Source of the DNA: Aporhodopirellula sallentina SM41
GTDB lineage: Bacteria; Planctomycetota; Planctomycetia; Pirellulales; Pirellulaceae
DNA length: 52,411 bases
Reading direction: 5' to 3'
Assembly: GCF_000346505.1 (NCBI RefSeq)
Contig: NZ_ANOH01000275.1
Span: forward strand, 1-52,411
A model generated the notes under the pieces. It worked only from the letters and a program-made list of their open reading frames with translations, had not been told where the DNA came from and did no database searches. Within the stretch, counting starts at the first letter, position 1; each line of letters begins with the position of its first letter. Both the position numbers and the translations under genes were made by a program. Of the stretch, positions 25,155 through 34,740 are shown piece by piece.

Positions 25155-26396
25155 ATGTTTGTTTTCACTCTTGAAGGTTTCTCGCCCGCGGCACTTTCGT
25201 GTTATGGAGCATCCTGGAATCGCACCGAAACGATTGACGCGATGGCGGCCCACGGGACGGCTTGGGATCGGGTGGTCACCCCGGTCGTCGACCCGACCGA
25301 GCAGATCGATCGATGGCTGACGTCGAAACAGTTTCCTGCCGACAACATGACCGTCGTGACGGACGACGAACGGATCGCCGAATTGCCCGCTGCCGACCGG
25401 ATCGGCGATTTGATCGTGATCCCGCCGCGGACCCGCAATCTGGCTGAAACGTTGGAGGAAACCAATCTCGCGTCGCTCGCTGCGATCGCGTCCGAACAAC
25501 TTCCCGACAACCCACACGTGTGGCTGCACAGTCGATTTTTGACACGGTGCTGGGACGCACCACGCGAGTTGTTCCCGATCGATCAACTCGACGAAGCAGA
25601 CCTCGAACCGATGGATCCGTCCGAATCGATCGAACACGAATTGAACGCCACCGGTGACGTTCGCAGCACCGTGCCGCCGATTCTCGATGACACCGAACCG
25701 CCTCGTCGGATCATCCATCCGGACGATGATCCCGATTGGGTCATGGCGTGGATGCGAACCTATGGTTGCCAGATTCGCTTGATCGACGCGGTAGCCCACC
25801 TGATGAATTCGATCGCCGAATCGAGCGGACACTCAGCCGCGATTCTCGCCGGATCGAGCGGATTCGCGCTGGGGCAAAATGGTGCAATCGGACACCGCAG
25901 CGGACCGCTCCGGTCGTGTCACCTGCACGTGCCACTGTTGTCGATCGGCTTTCCAAAAGGGGACACTCAGAAACCTAGCGGCATTGGCATTCGCGACCGG
26001 CGGGTCAGCTCAGCGGACATCCTTCCCGACGTCATGAACATGTTGAGCGACAACGCCTCAACGCCGCCCATCTCTCCGCAGATCTGGGCGGGCGGCGCGA
26101 GCGAACCATCGCAAACGACCGATATAACGCCGCAGGTCGTCACCCAACTCGGCGAGTCGAACGTCGCGATCACGACCGAGAATTGGTTCTATGTCCGCGA
26201 AAACGCAAACGCCGAAATCCTGTCGAACTCCGAGGATGATTCCGCCACGGATCCTCAATCGTATGATTCGCCGCTCGGCGTGCATGACGGCATGGGCAAC
26301 CTGTTTCTCAAACCCGACGATCTCAATGACACCAACGACGTCGCGCGGCTGAGGCACGATGTGACCGAAGAACTCGAAGAAACACTCGCATCGTAA
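25155..26396 (+). CDS. Sulfatase-fold protein lacking catalytic residues, 413 aa
   Basis: The N-terminus FTLEGFSPAALSCYGASWNR, then IDAMAAHGTAWDRVVTP, has the shape of a sulfatase start ('DDLR...GCYG....TPNIDRLAARG..F'), but the metal-binding Asp pair is LEG and the CxPSR modification site is VVDPTE. Further on, ILAGSSGFALGQNG stands where sulfatases have 'SDHG', and SCHLHVPLLSIGFPKG corresponds to the 'rVPLii..P' segment. The protein therefore appears to be an alkaline-phosphatase-superfamily member without activity, perhaps regulatory or ligand-binding. No signal peptide is seen, unlike true sulfatases of these bacteria. The family assignment is by pattern and moderately sure. Confidence 0.75.
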   Translation: MFVFTLEGFSPAALSCYGASWNRTETIDAMAAHGTAWDRVVTPVVDPTEQIDRWLTSKQFPADNMTVVTDDERIAELPAADRIGDLIVIPPRTRNLAETLEETNLASLAAIASEQLPDNPHVWLHSRFLTRCWDAPRELFPIDQLDEADLEPMDPSESIEHELNATGDVRSTVPPILDDTEPPRRIIHPDDDPDWVMAWMRTYGCQIRLIDAVAHLMNSIAESSGHSAAILAGSSGFALGQNGAIGHRSGPLRSCHLHVPLLSIGFPKGDTQKPSGIGIRDRRVSSADILPDVMNMLSDNASTPPISPQIWAGGASEPSQTTDITPQVVTQLGESNVAITTENWFYVRENANAEILSNSEDDSATDPQSYDSPLGVHDGMGNLFLKPDDLNDTNDVARLRHDVTEELEETLAS

Positions 26397-26490
26397 TTCC
26401 ATATGCGAAGAGTCACTGTCCCTGACAACGAAACAGCCTTCTCAACACAGCGACGCCCAACTCAGGAGCGTCCGCAACGACCGGGCCCGA

Positions 26491-29148
26491 TTATGACGGA
26501 GCGAGTTCCTGCTTGGCTTTCTGCAGGAACTGCAACGCTTCCATCGGTGTCATGCTGTCGAGATCCGCGTTCTCGATCTGTTGAATCAACGGATGATCGG
26601 CATAACCAAACAAAGTCAACTGGAACGTGTCGCCTGATTTGCTGGGGGCAGGCGGCGCGATCGTTGGCCGGTCGTGGTTGTCCCGATGATCGGTTTCGAG
26701 TTGGAACAGAATGTCTTTGGCACGCTCGTTGACTTCCGGTGGGATGCCCGCCAACCGAGCAACCTGGATACCGTAACTCTTGTCCGCACTCCCGCTGACG
26801 ATCCGGTGCAGGAACACCACCTCTTCCTGCCACTCTTTCACCGCGACGTTTAAATTACAAACACGCGGGAGGGTTTCTTCCAACGCGGCGAGTTCATGGT
26901 AGTGCGTTGCAAACAGCGTTCGACAGCCGATTTGTTCGTGCAAATGCTCGGTGATTGCCCACGCGAGCGACAAACCGTCGTACGTGCTGGTGCCGCGACC
27001 GATCTCATCGAGAATCACCAGACTGCGTGAGGTAGCGGTGTTGAGGATGCGAGCCGTTTCGACCATCTCGACCATGAACGTACTCTGCCCACGGCTGAGT
27101 TCGTCGCTCGCACCGACGCGTGCAAAGATCCGATCGGCGACACCGATTTCGGCCGATTCCGCCGGCACAAAACTGCCCGTTTGAGCGAGCAAAGTGATCA
27201 ACGCGACCTGCCGAATGTACGTGCTCTTACCCGCCATATTCGGCCCCGTGATCAACAGGATCATTCCCGTTTCGGGACTCTGCATGCAGTCGTTCGGCAC
27301 AAACTCGCCATGCGGCATCGACACGTCGAGAACCGGGTGGCGCCCGCCTTCGATCCGCAGCACGCTGTCGTCGGTAATCTTCGGCCGATTCCAATGATGC
27401 TGCGCGGCGACTTCGGCGAACGCGGCGAGAACATCCACCCGCGCGATCGCGTCAGCGACTTCCTGCAACACGGCGAGGTTCGCGTGCGCCATCTGACGCA
27501 GTTGTTGGAAAATATTCTGTTCGCGAACGGTCGCCTGTTCATCGGCGGCGAGGACTTTCTCCTCGTACTCTTTGAGTTCCGGCGTGATGTAGCGTTCGGC
27601 GTTCTTGAGCGTTTGCTTGCGGATAAAGTCGTCGGGGACTTTGTCTTTGTGGGCGTTGGAGACCTCGAGGTAGTAACCAAAAACTCGGTTGTAGCCGACC
27701 TTCAGGTTCACGATCCCGGTTTCGTCCATCTGACGCTGCTGATAAGAGGCAATCCATTGTTTGCCCCCTTTTGCGAGTTCACGCAGCGAATCGAGTTCCT
27801 CGTCATAGCCGGGGCGGATGAAGTTTCCGTCGGCCGCGGCGATGGGACATTCATCCGCGAGAGCGTTCTCGAGATTGGTGCGAAGTTCAGGACACAAATG
27901 CAGGTGCGATTCGATCTCGGTCAGGCAATGGCTGACTCGATCAGTCAGTCGTGCTTTGAGAGTCGGCAGGCCGCAGAGCGTCACCGCAATCTGTTGCAGA
28001 TCCCGCGGCCCGGTTCGTCCGGTCGCGATCCGGGCGAGCAACCGAGTGAGGTCGTAGGTTTCGCCCAAGATCTTTCGCACGTCGCTGCGGAGCGAATGAT
28101 TCGACACGAATTCCGAAACCGCATCGGCTCGGTAGGCGATGTCGTCTGGCGAAATGAGTGGCGCGGCGAGGTAGTCACTGAGCAACCGCGATCCCATCGG
28201 GGTCACGGTCCGGTCGACCACGCCGAGCAACGCTCCGTCGCGGCTACCGCTGCGCATCGTTCGATTGATCTCGAGACTGCGGCGCGTCGCGGCATCGATC
28301 TGCAACACCGGGCTGCGGTTATGACAGGCCAGCGTGCGGAAGTGATCGAGCGAACCGCGTTGGGTTTCTTGCAGGTACGACAGCACCGCTCCGGCGGCGC
28401 GAATCGCGGGTCCCGAATCGGACTCGAACCCGAGGCCCTCGAGGCTAGAAACCGACAACTGCTTGGTCAGTGATTTCTCTGCCGCGTCGCGTGCGAAACT
28501 CCACGCCGGACGCCGCGTCCAAACCCACGGCATGGTCGTGTCGGGATGAATGTGCGGATCGTCCTCGCAGTAGATCACCTCGGCCGGAGCAATCCGGGCC
28601 AACTCGTCATCGAGACGCACGCGAGGGAACACGCCGGTTTCGAAACGACCGCTCGAGAGCTCCGCCCACGCGACGCCGACCATTTGAGTCGCCGGTTCCT
28701 CGCCCTGGGATAGTGTCTTGCCGTTCGCCTTGCCGCCTTTGCGTTTGCCCGATGCGCTCGGCACGAACACCGAGGCGATGTAGTTCGGCTCTCGTGGATC
28801 GAGCAGCCCCTCGTCGGTCAACGTTCCGGCGCTGACGACTCGGGTCACCTCGCGACGGACCAACCCTTTGGCCTGTTTGGGGTCTTCGACCTGTTCGCAG
28901 ACCGCGGCTCGGTAACCGGCACGGATCAGCTTCTGCAGATATTGGTCGAGTTGATGATGCGGGAACCCGGCCATTGCGGTCGGATTCTCGCTGTCCTTGT
29001 CTCGGCTCGTGAGATTCAAGCCGAGGATCCCCGCCGCGGTTTTCGCGTCGTCGAGAAACAACTCGTAGAAGTCGCCCATGCGAAAGAACAGCAATGCGTC
29101 GCCGCACGCCTCTTTCGCTTCGTGATATTGTCTCATCATCGGTGTCAT
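26491..29148 (-). CDS. mutS: DNA mismatch repair protein MutS, 885 aa
   Basis: The mismatch-reading domain I has the Phe-x-Glu motif in FFRMGDFYELF (residues about 21-31). Connector, core/lever and clamp domains follow, and the ATPase has Walker A GPNMAGKSTY near residue 635, then VILDEIGRGTSTYDG (Walker B and signature) and a C-terminal helix-turn-helix region (GIPPEVNERAKDILFQLE). The extreme C-terminus (LDSMTPMEALQFLQKAKQEL) matches the tetramer/MutL-contact tail. ATG 29148 (MTPMMRQYHEAK) is the family start. MutS binds mispairs and recruits MutL. There is one extra loop near residue 145 (Lys/Gly-rich, SASGKRKGGKANGKT). No mutL is in the window. The NIPSNAP gene is 47 bp upstream on the same strand. 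Confidence 0.97.
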   Translation of the reverse strand: MTPMMRQYHEAKEACGDALLFFRMGDFYELFLDDAKTAAGILGLNLTSRDKDSENPTAMAGFPHHQLDQYLQKLIRAGYRAAVCEQVEDPKQAKGLVRREVTRVVSAGTLTDEGLLDPREPNYIASVFVPSASGKRKGGKANGKTLSQGEEPATQMVGVAWAELSSGRFETGVFPRVRLDDELARIAPAEVIYCEDDPHIHPDTTMPWVWTRRPAWSFARDAAEKSLTKQLSVSSLEGLGFESDSGPAIRAAGAVLSYLQETQRGSLDHFRTLACHNRSPVLQIDAATRRSLEINRTMRSGSRDGALLGVVDRTVTPMGSRLLSDYLAAPLISPDDIAYRADAVSEFVSNHSLRSDVRKILGETYDLTRLLARIATGRTGPRDLQQIAVTLCGLPTLKARLTDRVSHCLTEIESHLHLCPELRTNLENALADECPIAAADGNFIRPGYDEELDSLRELAKGGKQWIASYQQRQMDETGIVNLKVGYNRVFGYYLEVSNAHKDKVPDDFIRKQTLKNAERYITPELKEYEEKVLAADEQATVREQNIFQQLRQMAHANLAVLQEVADAIARVDVLAAFAEVAAQHHWNRPKITDDSVLRIEGGRHPVLDVSMPHGEFVPNDCMQSPETGMILLITGPNMAGKSTYIRQVALITLLAQTGSFVPAESAEIGVADRIFARVGASDELSRGQSTFMVEMVETARILNTATSRSLVILDEIGRGTSTYDGLSLAWAITEHLHEQIGCRTLFATHYHELAALEETLPRVCNLNVAVKEWQEEVVFLHRIVSGSADKSYGIQVARLAGIPPEVNERAKDILFQLETDHRDNHDRPTIAPPAPSKSGDTFQLTLFGYADHPLIQQIENADLDSMTPMEALQFLQKAKQELAPS

Positions 29149-29195
29149 GACGAGAATCCTAGCGATCTGTCCGCCGGTCGGACAGAACCGGACGA

Positions 29196-30017
29196 TCACA
29201 TTTGTGAGTAAGGCTTGGGCGAGAGAACGAATTTATCGATGTGGCTGACCGTACCGGCAAACCGCGGATTCTTGCTCAGCACTTTCCAATCCGGATGGAC
29301 GCGGAACGCCTTCCACGCCGCCTGACGCGCCTGCTCGTTCGGATAAACCGTCAGATACGTCAGGTTCGGCATCTGCGGTCCGACCACGCACTGCCCGATG
29401 AAAACCGGAATGACGCCGCTGTCGAGGAAGATCGGCACTTCGCCCTTGTTGAACATCTCCACCTTCAGATCGCCGAGCCGTTCGTTCGCACTTTCGTACA
29501 ACCGCAGTTCGTAAACCCGGTCGTCGTTTTGCAGAGTCTCCGCGTCGACCTTCCAACGAGGCCAACACGCCATCGACGAAAGCACCTCGCTGCGGATCCG
29601 CCGGTACGGTGCATTCTTTGGTTTGCAATCGAGGTAATCTTTCGCCGCGGAGGTGTACTGAGCGTCCGCGGAAACGGCGTCGCGGATCGACGCGATCTGG
29701 TCGAGCGACTCGTACGGGATCACGACGACGATCACTTCGGCGCCCGTGTCGTCACTCTCGTTGGGCGCAAACACGCCGACCGCATCGATCCCGTGTCGGT
29801 TGAGTGCCGGGACGAGTGCCTGTTTCAAGTACTTATCAACTTCGGCGGCGTCCCCCTTCGGACCGAGATCGTAGGTGCGGATCTCGTAATACTGCGACCC
29901 GGCGGCTGGTTCTTGATCAGCAGCATTCGAGGTCGTTTGGGCAAGCGCGGGGGGCATAGAAAAAGAGAGCACGGCGACCAACATCAGGCTGGCCACACGG
30001 AGAGGTCGAAACGACAT
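29196..30017 (-). CDS. Secreted NIPSNAP family protein, 273 aa
   Basis: ATG 30017 begins a signal peptide (VASLMLVAVLSFSMPPALA). Two NIPSNAP domains follow: the first starts YYEIRTYDLGPKGDAAEVDK and the second VYELRLYESANERLG, ending with WKAFRVHPDWKVLSKNPRF, the usual 'W..fr.dpew' element. NIPSNAP proteins have a dimeric alpha/beta-barrel fold of the Dabb type; the biochemical role of the secreted planctomycete forms is not known. The gene lies just upstream of mutS on the same strand, so the two may share a transcript, though the functions seem unrelated. Confidence 0.9.
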   Translation of the reverse strand: MSFRPLRVASLMLVAVLSFSMPPALAQTTSNAADQEPAAGSQYYEIRTYDLGPKGDAAEVDKYLKQALVPALNRHGIDAVGVFAPNESDDTGAEVIVVVIPYESLDQIASIRDAVSADAQYTSAAKDYLDCKPKNAPYRRIRSEVLSSMACWPRWKVDAETLQNDDRVYELRLYESANERLGDLKVEMFNKGEVPIFLDSGVIPVFIGQCVVGPQMPNLTYLTVYPNEQARQAAWKAFRVHPDWKVLSKNPRFAGTVSHIDKFVLSPKPYSQM

Positions 30018-30680
30018 GGCGGGGCAATCGGGCAATTCAGAGAGGCGGGAAATTGGAACCGCAACGGTTCGCGAATCCCCAGCATAGCCGAACCGTGAAT
30101 CGGTCGGCGAGTGGCCACGAGAGAAGGTGTCCGCAGACGGTAATCGCCAAGCGAGCGTCCGCGACCGGGCACATCATGTCCCCGGCCCGTGGAGTCGTCG
30201 TGAAAAGAGACCGAAAGCCCCCGGATGCCCGTGAAAACGCTGTTTTCGCGGAATTGACGTGGTTTTCGGACGATTCAACGAACGTCAGCCCATGGCCGCG
30301 AGCTGACCGCGTTCGGCTCCACGCGAAGGCGAACTCGCGGAGGTATGGACTAGCCTACGTACCTGCGCATCCGGGTCAACATCTGTTTTTTCGATTTCAT
30401 GATTCCCGCCGAGCAGCGGCATTCCCGCCGCCGAAACTCGTGCAGGACACCCTGTTCTCTAACGAGCGGCGAGAGCGAGGTTTGCGTCGAGATCGCCGGT
30501 CGGGAAAGATTTGCCAGCAAACCCGTCAAATTTCCTCACGAATACCAAACGGGGGGCACCGCCGAGGGTCGCCTCGTCGCGACCGTGAGGGTACCCTGGC
30601 AATCCTCGAACGCCCCGCCAAGCTTTCGCACATTTCGCCGCCCCTCGAACCCGGAAGGAAATACCCAATTGAACGATCCA
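30018..30680. other. Gene-free region upstream of rhaB
   Basis: About 660 bp between the divergent NIPSNAP and rhaB genes. Open frames here are Arg-rich and unlike proteins. The region presumably carries both promoters and a regulator site for rhamnose control, but no clear inverted repeat was found. GGAAGGAAA at about 30654-30662 is the likely rhaB ribosome site. Confidence 0.4.
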
Positions 30681-32198
30681 ATGGCAGCCGACACCGCCTC
30701 ATTGAGGGGGCCCGTCCACCTCGCTGTTGACCTCGGAGCATCAAGCGGGCGGGTGATCGCGGGAGCATCGGACGGCGGAAAATTGCGGCTGGCGGAAGTT
30801 TGGCGGTTCGAGAACAAACCGGTCCGTGTCCAGAACGACCTGCTGTGGAATCACCTCGGTTTGTGGCAAAACATCACCGAGGGCCTCCGCCGGGCAAACG
30901 ACCAGGTCGGCGGCAGCGGCGACGCCGAGATCGCATCGGTCGGCGTCGATACGTGGGGCGTCGACTTCGGTTTCCTTGATGAAAAGAACCAATTGATCGG
31001 CCCGGTGCGTTGCTACCGTGACCCGCGAAACGTCGGCCGGCTCGACGACGCATTGCAACGATTGTCGCGCGAAGAAATCTTCGCCGAGTCGGGGCTGCAG
31101 TTCATGGAAATCAACACGGTATATCAACTGCTCGCCGCCCAACAGGCCCGCGACGTCGGATACCAGAACGCGTCTTCGCTGCTGATGATGGCGGATCTGT
31201 TTCACTGGATGCTGTCCAACGAACGGACGATCGAAGCCACCAACGCGTCGACGACCCAGTTGCTCTCGCCGGAGACCGGAACGTGGTCCGCCAAATTGCT
31301 CGACACGTTCGGTTTCCCCTCGCAGTGGTTCCCCAAACCGACCCCGGCGGGAACCCCGATCGGCGTCGTCCAAGGCAGCGCCGCGGAGATCACCGGACTG
31401 CACAACGTGCCGGTCATCACGCCGGCCACCCACGACACGGCGTCGGCGGTATTGTCGGTTCCCGCCGAAGAGTTCGCGCCCGCGTCGCCGGATTGGTGCT
31501 ACATCAGTTCGGGAACCTGGTCGTTGATGGGTGTTGAGTTGCCCGCCCCCAAGGTCACACCGCTGTGTGCCGAACTGAACTTCACCAACGAAGGCGGCGT
31601 GCACGGCAGCACGCGGTTGCTCAAGAATATCGGCGGTCTGTGGATCTTCCAGCAAATCCGAGCCTCGCTGCAGCGTCGCGGTACGGCCCCGTCGTGGTCG
31701 GAGATGGTCGCCGAAGCCGAATCGGCCGCCCCGTTCTCGATGCTGATCAACCCGGACGATCCATTGTTGCTGGCGCCGACCGACATGATCGACGCGATCG
31801 GCAGCCTCGCGACCAAGACCGGCCAATCCGCTGCGGCCAACAACGGCGTACTGTTTCGTGCCGCCCTCGAAGGACTCGCGCTGCGTTATCGCGTGACGCT
31901 CGAATCGCTCGAGCGGTTGACCGGGTCATCGATCCGGACGATCCATATTGTCGGTGGCGGTTCGCTCAACTCATTGCTCTGCCAAATGACGGCCGACGCC
32001 TGCAACCGCACGGTCGTCGCCGGCCCCGTGGAGGCGACCGCGATCGGAAATGTCGTGATGCAAATGATCGGATCGGGACGTTTGGGCAGCATCGAGGAAG
32101 CACGCCGACTCGTCCGGAACAGTTTCCCGACGCAAACCTACACACCGCAAAACAGCGAGGTCTGGGACGAACCGGCCGGTCGGTTTGCGGAACTGTAA
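30681..32198 (+). CDS. rhaB: Rhamnulokinase RhaB, 505 aa
   Basis: The FGGY/ASKHA fold is shown by the phosphate-1 motif VDLGASSGRV (residues 16-25), GVDTWGVDFGFLDE, TPATHDTASAVLSVP and the adenosine motif IHIVGGGSLNSLLCQMTAD near residue 430. YISSGTWSLMGVELP matches rhamnulokinases in particular. The enzyme phosphorylates L-rhamnulose to rhamnulose-1-phosphate. ATG 30681 is used; a TTG at 30669 is better spaced from AAGGAA (30655-30660) and may be the true start, adding four residues. rhaA is about 4 kb away on the opposite strand, so the pathway genes are split. No rhaD aldolase is in the window. Confidence 0.94.
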   Translation: MAADTASLRGPVHLAVDLGASSGRVIAGASDGGKLRLAEVWRFENKPVRVQNDLLWNHLGLWQNITEGLRRANDQVGGSGDAEIASVGVDTWGVDFGFLDEKNQLIGPVRCYRDPRNVGRLDDALQRLSREEIFAESGLQFMEINTVYQLLAAQQARDVGYQNASSLLMMADLFHWMLSNERTIEATNASTTQLLSPETGTWSAKLLDTFGFPSQWFPKPTPAGTPIGVVQGSAAEITGLHNVPVITPATHDTASAVLSVPAEEFAPASPDWCYISSGTWSLMGVELPAPKVTPLCAELNFTNEGGVHGSTRLLKNIGGLWIFQQIRASLQRRGTAPSWSEMVAEAESAAPFSMLINPDDPLLLAPTDMIDAIGSLATKTGQSAAANNGVLFRAALEGLALRYRVTLESLERLTGSSIRTIHIVGGGSLNSLLCQMTADACNRTVVAGPVEATAIGNVVMQMIGSGRLGSIEEARRLVRNSFPTQTYTPQNSEVWDEPAGRFAEL

Positions 32199-32286
32199 CG
32201 TTCACCGACGCGAGCCACGTTGGCTTTCCATCATGGCCCTACCCTGCCGCAGTTTCCATTCGCTATCAACGGCCGCCTGCAACTTC

Positions 32287-32904
32287 ATGACCGCTTCTTC
32301 AACCTCGCCCGACGATCTCGAAAGGACGAAGCAACAGATTCGTGCGGCGGCTCACTCGGCCCGCGATACCGAACCGGACAAGGATCTCGCCAGCCGCGCG
32401 ATCACCGACCGCCTGTTCACGTTGCCTCAGTACGCCGCCGCGGAGTACGTACTGTGGTACATCGATGTTCGATCCGAAACACGGACCCGGCACGCGTTGC
32501 CCGAAGCCCTTGAGGGTGGCAAAAACGTGGTTGTTCCTTATTGCATCGGTGAAGAACTCGGGCTATTTCATCTAGAATCAGTCGACGAACTGGCGACCGG
32601 CAGGTTCGGGATTCTCGAACCAAAAGAATCGCTGCGTCCCTTGAAGGAGAAACGCGTCCCGATCGATCGTATCGACCTGATCCTGGTTCCCGGTGTCGCC
32701 TTTGACCGACAGGGTGGACGGATCGGCCACGGCAAAGGCTACTACGATAAACTGCTCGCCGGTGCGAGGACCGACACACTCCGGGTCGCGTTGGCCTATG
32801 AATGCCAGTTGTTCGATGAGATCCCGATGATGCCGCACGACGTTGCCATGAACCTGGTCATCACCGAAACGGCGGTCTACCGCGTGAGTGAAACGGCAGC
32901 GTGA
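32287..32904 (+). CDS. 5-formyltetrahydrofolate cyclo-ligase, 205 aa
   Basis: The ATP/folate motif GVAFDRQGGRIGHGKGYYDK (about residues 138-157) and the N-terminal KQQIRAAAHSARDTEPDKDL are family signatures, as is LWYIDVRSETRTRHAL. The enzyme converts 5-formyl-THF to methenyl-THF with ATP. ATG 32287 is chosen; ATG 32233 is in frame but gives a tail without homology. It follows rhaB by 88 bp on the same strand, which is probably coincidental. Near the end, HDVAMNLVITE matches the conserved 'HD...d.iiTe' segment. Confidence 0.94.
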   Translation: MTASSTSPDDLERTKQQIRAAAHSARDTEPDKDLASRAITDRLFTLPQYAAAEYVLWYIDVRSETRTRHALPEALEGGKNVVVPYCIGEELGLFHLESVDELATGRFGILEPKESLRPLKEKRVPIDRIDLILVPGVAFDRQGGRIGHGKGYYDKLLAGARTDTLRVALAYECQLFDEIPMMPHDVAMNLVITETAVYRVSETAA

Positions 32905-33010
32905 GGTATCTTTTCGAAACACGGTCGATCACCGTGTTGGATAAAATTCCGAAGACACGTCAATGCAGGCCCACGCGGGAGCGTCGGCTCGATCGAAAAG
33001 TTGTGGCAAA

Positions 33011-33436
33011 ATGGTAATCAATGCGGCGGTGCACTACGCATGCTTGGCGATGATGGATCTGGCGATCCACGGCGAGGACGGTGCGCCTGTCCGGTCGAGC
33101 GAAATCATCCGCCGCAACGATATCCCGGGCCCGTTCCTGGTTCAAATCCTGCGAACACTCAAATCGACCGGGTGGATCAAAGCCATCCGCGGCAGCCAGG
33201 GCGGTTACCAACTCGTCGTCCAGCCCGATTCGATCACGCTGCTCGACATCGCCGAAGCGATCGGCTGTCCAGACTCGATCGCACCGGCGAAAGACGACGA
33301 GCCGACTGCTCAGCAAGCACTCAAGAAACACTGGCGTGCCGCCGACGAACAATCTCGCATCCAACTCAGCCGCGTGCGTCTGGGCGACGTCATCCGCAGC
33401 ATCCAAGAGAGCGACGAACCGATGTTCTATATCTGA
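33011..33436 (+). CDS. Rrf2 family transcriptional regulator, 141 aa
   Basis: The Rrf2 pattern is complete: MVINAAVHYACLAMMDLAIH, SSEIIRRNDIPGPFLVQIL, LKSTGWIKAIRGSQGGYQL and ITLLDIAEAIG. The winged helix and the dimer helix are both present. The three-Cys iron-sulfur site of IscR (C-x5-C-x7-C) is missing; only one Cys (GCPDS) is in that region, so an Fe-S sensor role is doubtful. ATG 33011 is preferred because the family begins there; ATG 32963 is in frame. The target is unknown. No isc or cysteine genes are next to it. Confidence 0.92.
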   Translation: MVINAAVHYACLAMMDLAIHGEDGAPVRSSEIIRRNDIPGPFLVQILRTLKSTGWIKAIRGSQGGYQLVVQPDSITLLDIAEAIGCPDSIAPAKDDEPTAQQALKKHWRAADEQSRIQLSRVRLGDVIRSIQESDEPMFYI

Positions 33437-33758
33437 ACCGTTCTCACGCTGGCTGGCTTATGAAATTTGCAATAAACTCTGCCGCTCGGATCGCTCCGCG
33501 TGGTTGCGGTTTGTGCACGAGCGGTTGGGAATCCGCGAGAGATCGGCATACAAGGGCTCCGCTCCTGCTTGAACAGCGGTCCGTCGCTGTTTTGACCACA
33601 CTCCCTCTCCCGCGAAATGTAATTGTGGCGCAAAATTCGCTTCGAAATTGGCTCGTGGCGCCCAATACGGGCGGAAAAATTGCCAACTAAATGCGACAAT
33701 CGATAAATCAGGCGTGGGTGAGTTGCTCACGCGGCAACGTCTCGGGGAAAGGGCATTC
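33437..33758. other. Intergenic region with a weak terminator
   Basis: AACAGCG (33572-33578) pairs with CGCTGTT (33585-33591) and is followed by TT, a weak terminator for the Rrf2 gene. GTGAG/CTCAC (33718-33730) forms a small inverted repeat just before the methyltransferase ribosome site and could be an operator. Nothing else was recognised. Confidence 0.45.
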
Positions 33759-34406
33759 ATGCTGAAATTGGAATCAAAGTCGGAAGGATCCGTGCCGCAG
33801 CCGCACGAAAGCCATTTCTATCACAACCTCGTTCCCGCCTACCAAGCCCTCTGGCCAGCGGTCGCGAAACGACGCATCCAAGCGAACCTTTCCAACCTGA
33901 ATATCCCCGCCGGAACCGACGTCCTCGAAGTCGGCGTCGGCACCGGAATGTCGCTCGAAGCCTATCCCGAACACGCGAACGTTCTCGGCGTTGACTTGTC
34001 GGAGTCGATGTTGGCGGAAGCGGAAGCCTCGATCGCCAAGAACGATTGGAAGCACATCGAGGTGCGTTCCATGAATGCAGAAGAATTGCAGTTCGACGAC
34101 GCCAGTTTCGACCTCGTGACGTCGTTCCACACGATCAGCGTCGTGTCACGGCCTGACAAAATGATGCGTGAAATGGTCCGGGTCTGCAAACCGGGTGGCC
34201 GTCTCCTCGTGATCAACCACTTCCGCAGCGAAAATCCGTTGATCGCCCGCGTGGTCGACTCGGCCGGCGGAATCACACGTCGACTCGGATGGCGAACCGA
34301 CCTCGACGTCAACGGTCTGCTCAACGAGCTGCCGATCGAAGTCGAAAGCCTTCACAAGAACAACCCGCTGTCGTTGTTCCGCGTCCTCGTTGCCAAACGA
34401 GTGTAA
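33759..34406 (+). CDS. Class I SAM-dependent methyltransferase, PmtA-like, 215 aa
   Basis: Motif I is VLEVGVGTGMSLEAYP (residues about 52-67), motif II NVLGVDLSESMLAEAEA, motif III region EELQFDDASFDLVTSFHTIS and motif IV VCKPGGRLLVINHF. The N-terminal HFYHNLVPAYQALWPAVAK resembles phosphatidylethanolamine N-methyltransferases of the PmtA type and related ubiquinone-type methyltransferases. The substrate is therefore likely a lipid headgroup, but this is inference. AAAGGG lies 5 nt upstream of ATG 33759, which sets the start. It is a single gene; the small membrane gene downstream is convergent. Confidence 0.9.
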   Translation: MLKLESKSEGSVPQPHESHFYHNLVPAYQALWPAVAKRRIQANLSNLNIPAGTDVLEVGVGTGMSLEAYPEHANVLGVDLSESMLAEAEASIAKNDWKHIEVRSMNAEELQFDDASFDLVTSFHTISVVSRPDKMMREMVRVCKPGGRLLVINHFRSENPLIARVVDSAGGITRRLGWRTDLDVNGLLNELPIEVESLHKNNPLSLFRVLVAKRV

Positions 34407-34434
34407 GTACGGCAAAGTTCCATACTGCCGCGGG

Positions 34435-34632
34435 TCAAATTTCCACGGCGTCGGCATCGACTTCGATTTCTCTTCCCATCCAGAATGGCGTCGTCGCAAA
34501 CCAAGCGACCGTTCCGGCCAACGCGGTCCACTTGACCGCATCGTGGCTAATCATACCGCCGAAGTAAACGACGCTCGGCACGATCACGAACGCCATCGCG
34601 ATCATGGAAATCAGTTTTAGGATTGGTTTCAT
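34435..34632 (-). CDS. Small two-helix membrane protein, 65 aa
   Basis: MKPILKLISMIAMAFVIVPS, then VVYFGG, forms the first membrane segment, and WTALAGTVAWFATTPFWMG the second, with the acidic tail REIEVDADAVEI outside the membrane. Composition and clear topology argue for a real gene, although no named family is recognised. It lies convergent to the methyltransferase. A role cannot be given. Confidence 0.75.
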   Translation of the reverse strand: MKPILKLISMIAMAFVIVPSVVYFGGMISHDAVKWTALAGTVAWFATTPFWMGREIEVDADAVEI

Positions 34633-34740
34633 TTCTAGTCGGTTCGGTTAGTGGTTGAGGTTTTCCTAATCGCGATCAAGCATTCGATCAGCCGACGGGC
34701 GTTAGCCCCGGTACTCGATCAAAAACCGCGACGAACTCCC

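Noticed and set aside
27181-28473. Long plus-strand open frame (430 codons)
   Set aside because: It lies antisense to mutS, whose protein is unmistakable; composition follows the reverse codon pattern of a GC-rich gene.
30053-30730. Plus-strand open frame upstream of rhaB
   Set aside because: Arg/Pro-rich, without domain or ribosome site, and running into rhaB in another frame.
30741-31826. Minus-strand open frame of 361 codons
   Set aside because: Antisense to rhaB and without any recognisable motif.
32963-33436. Fe-S cluster IscR-type regulator
   Set aside because: Only one Cys is in the cluster region; the C-x5-C-x7-C pattern is missing, so it is annotated only as Rrf2 family.
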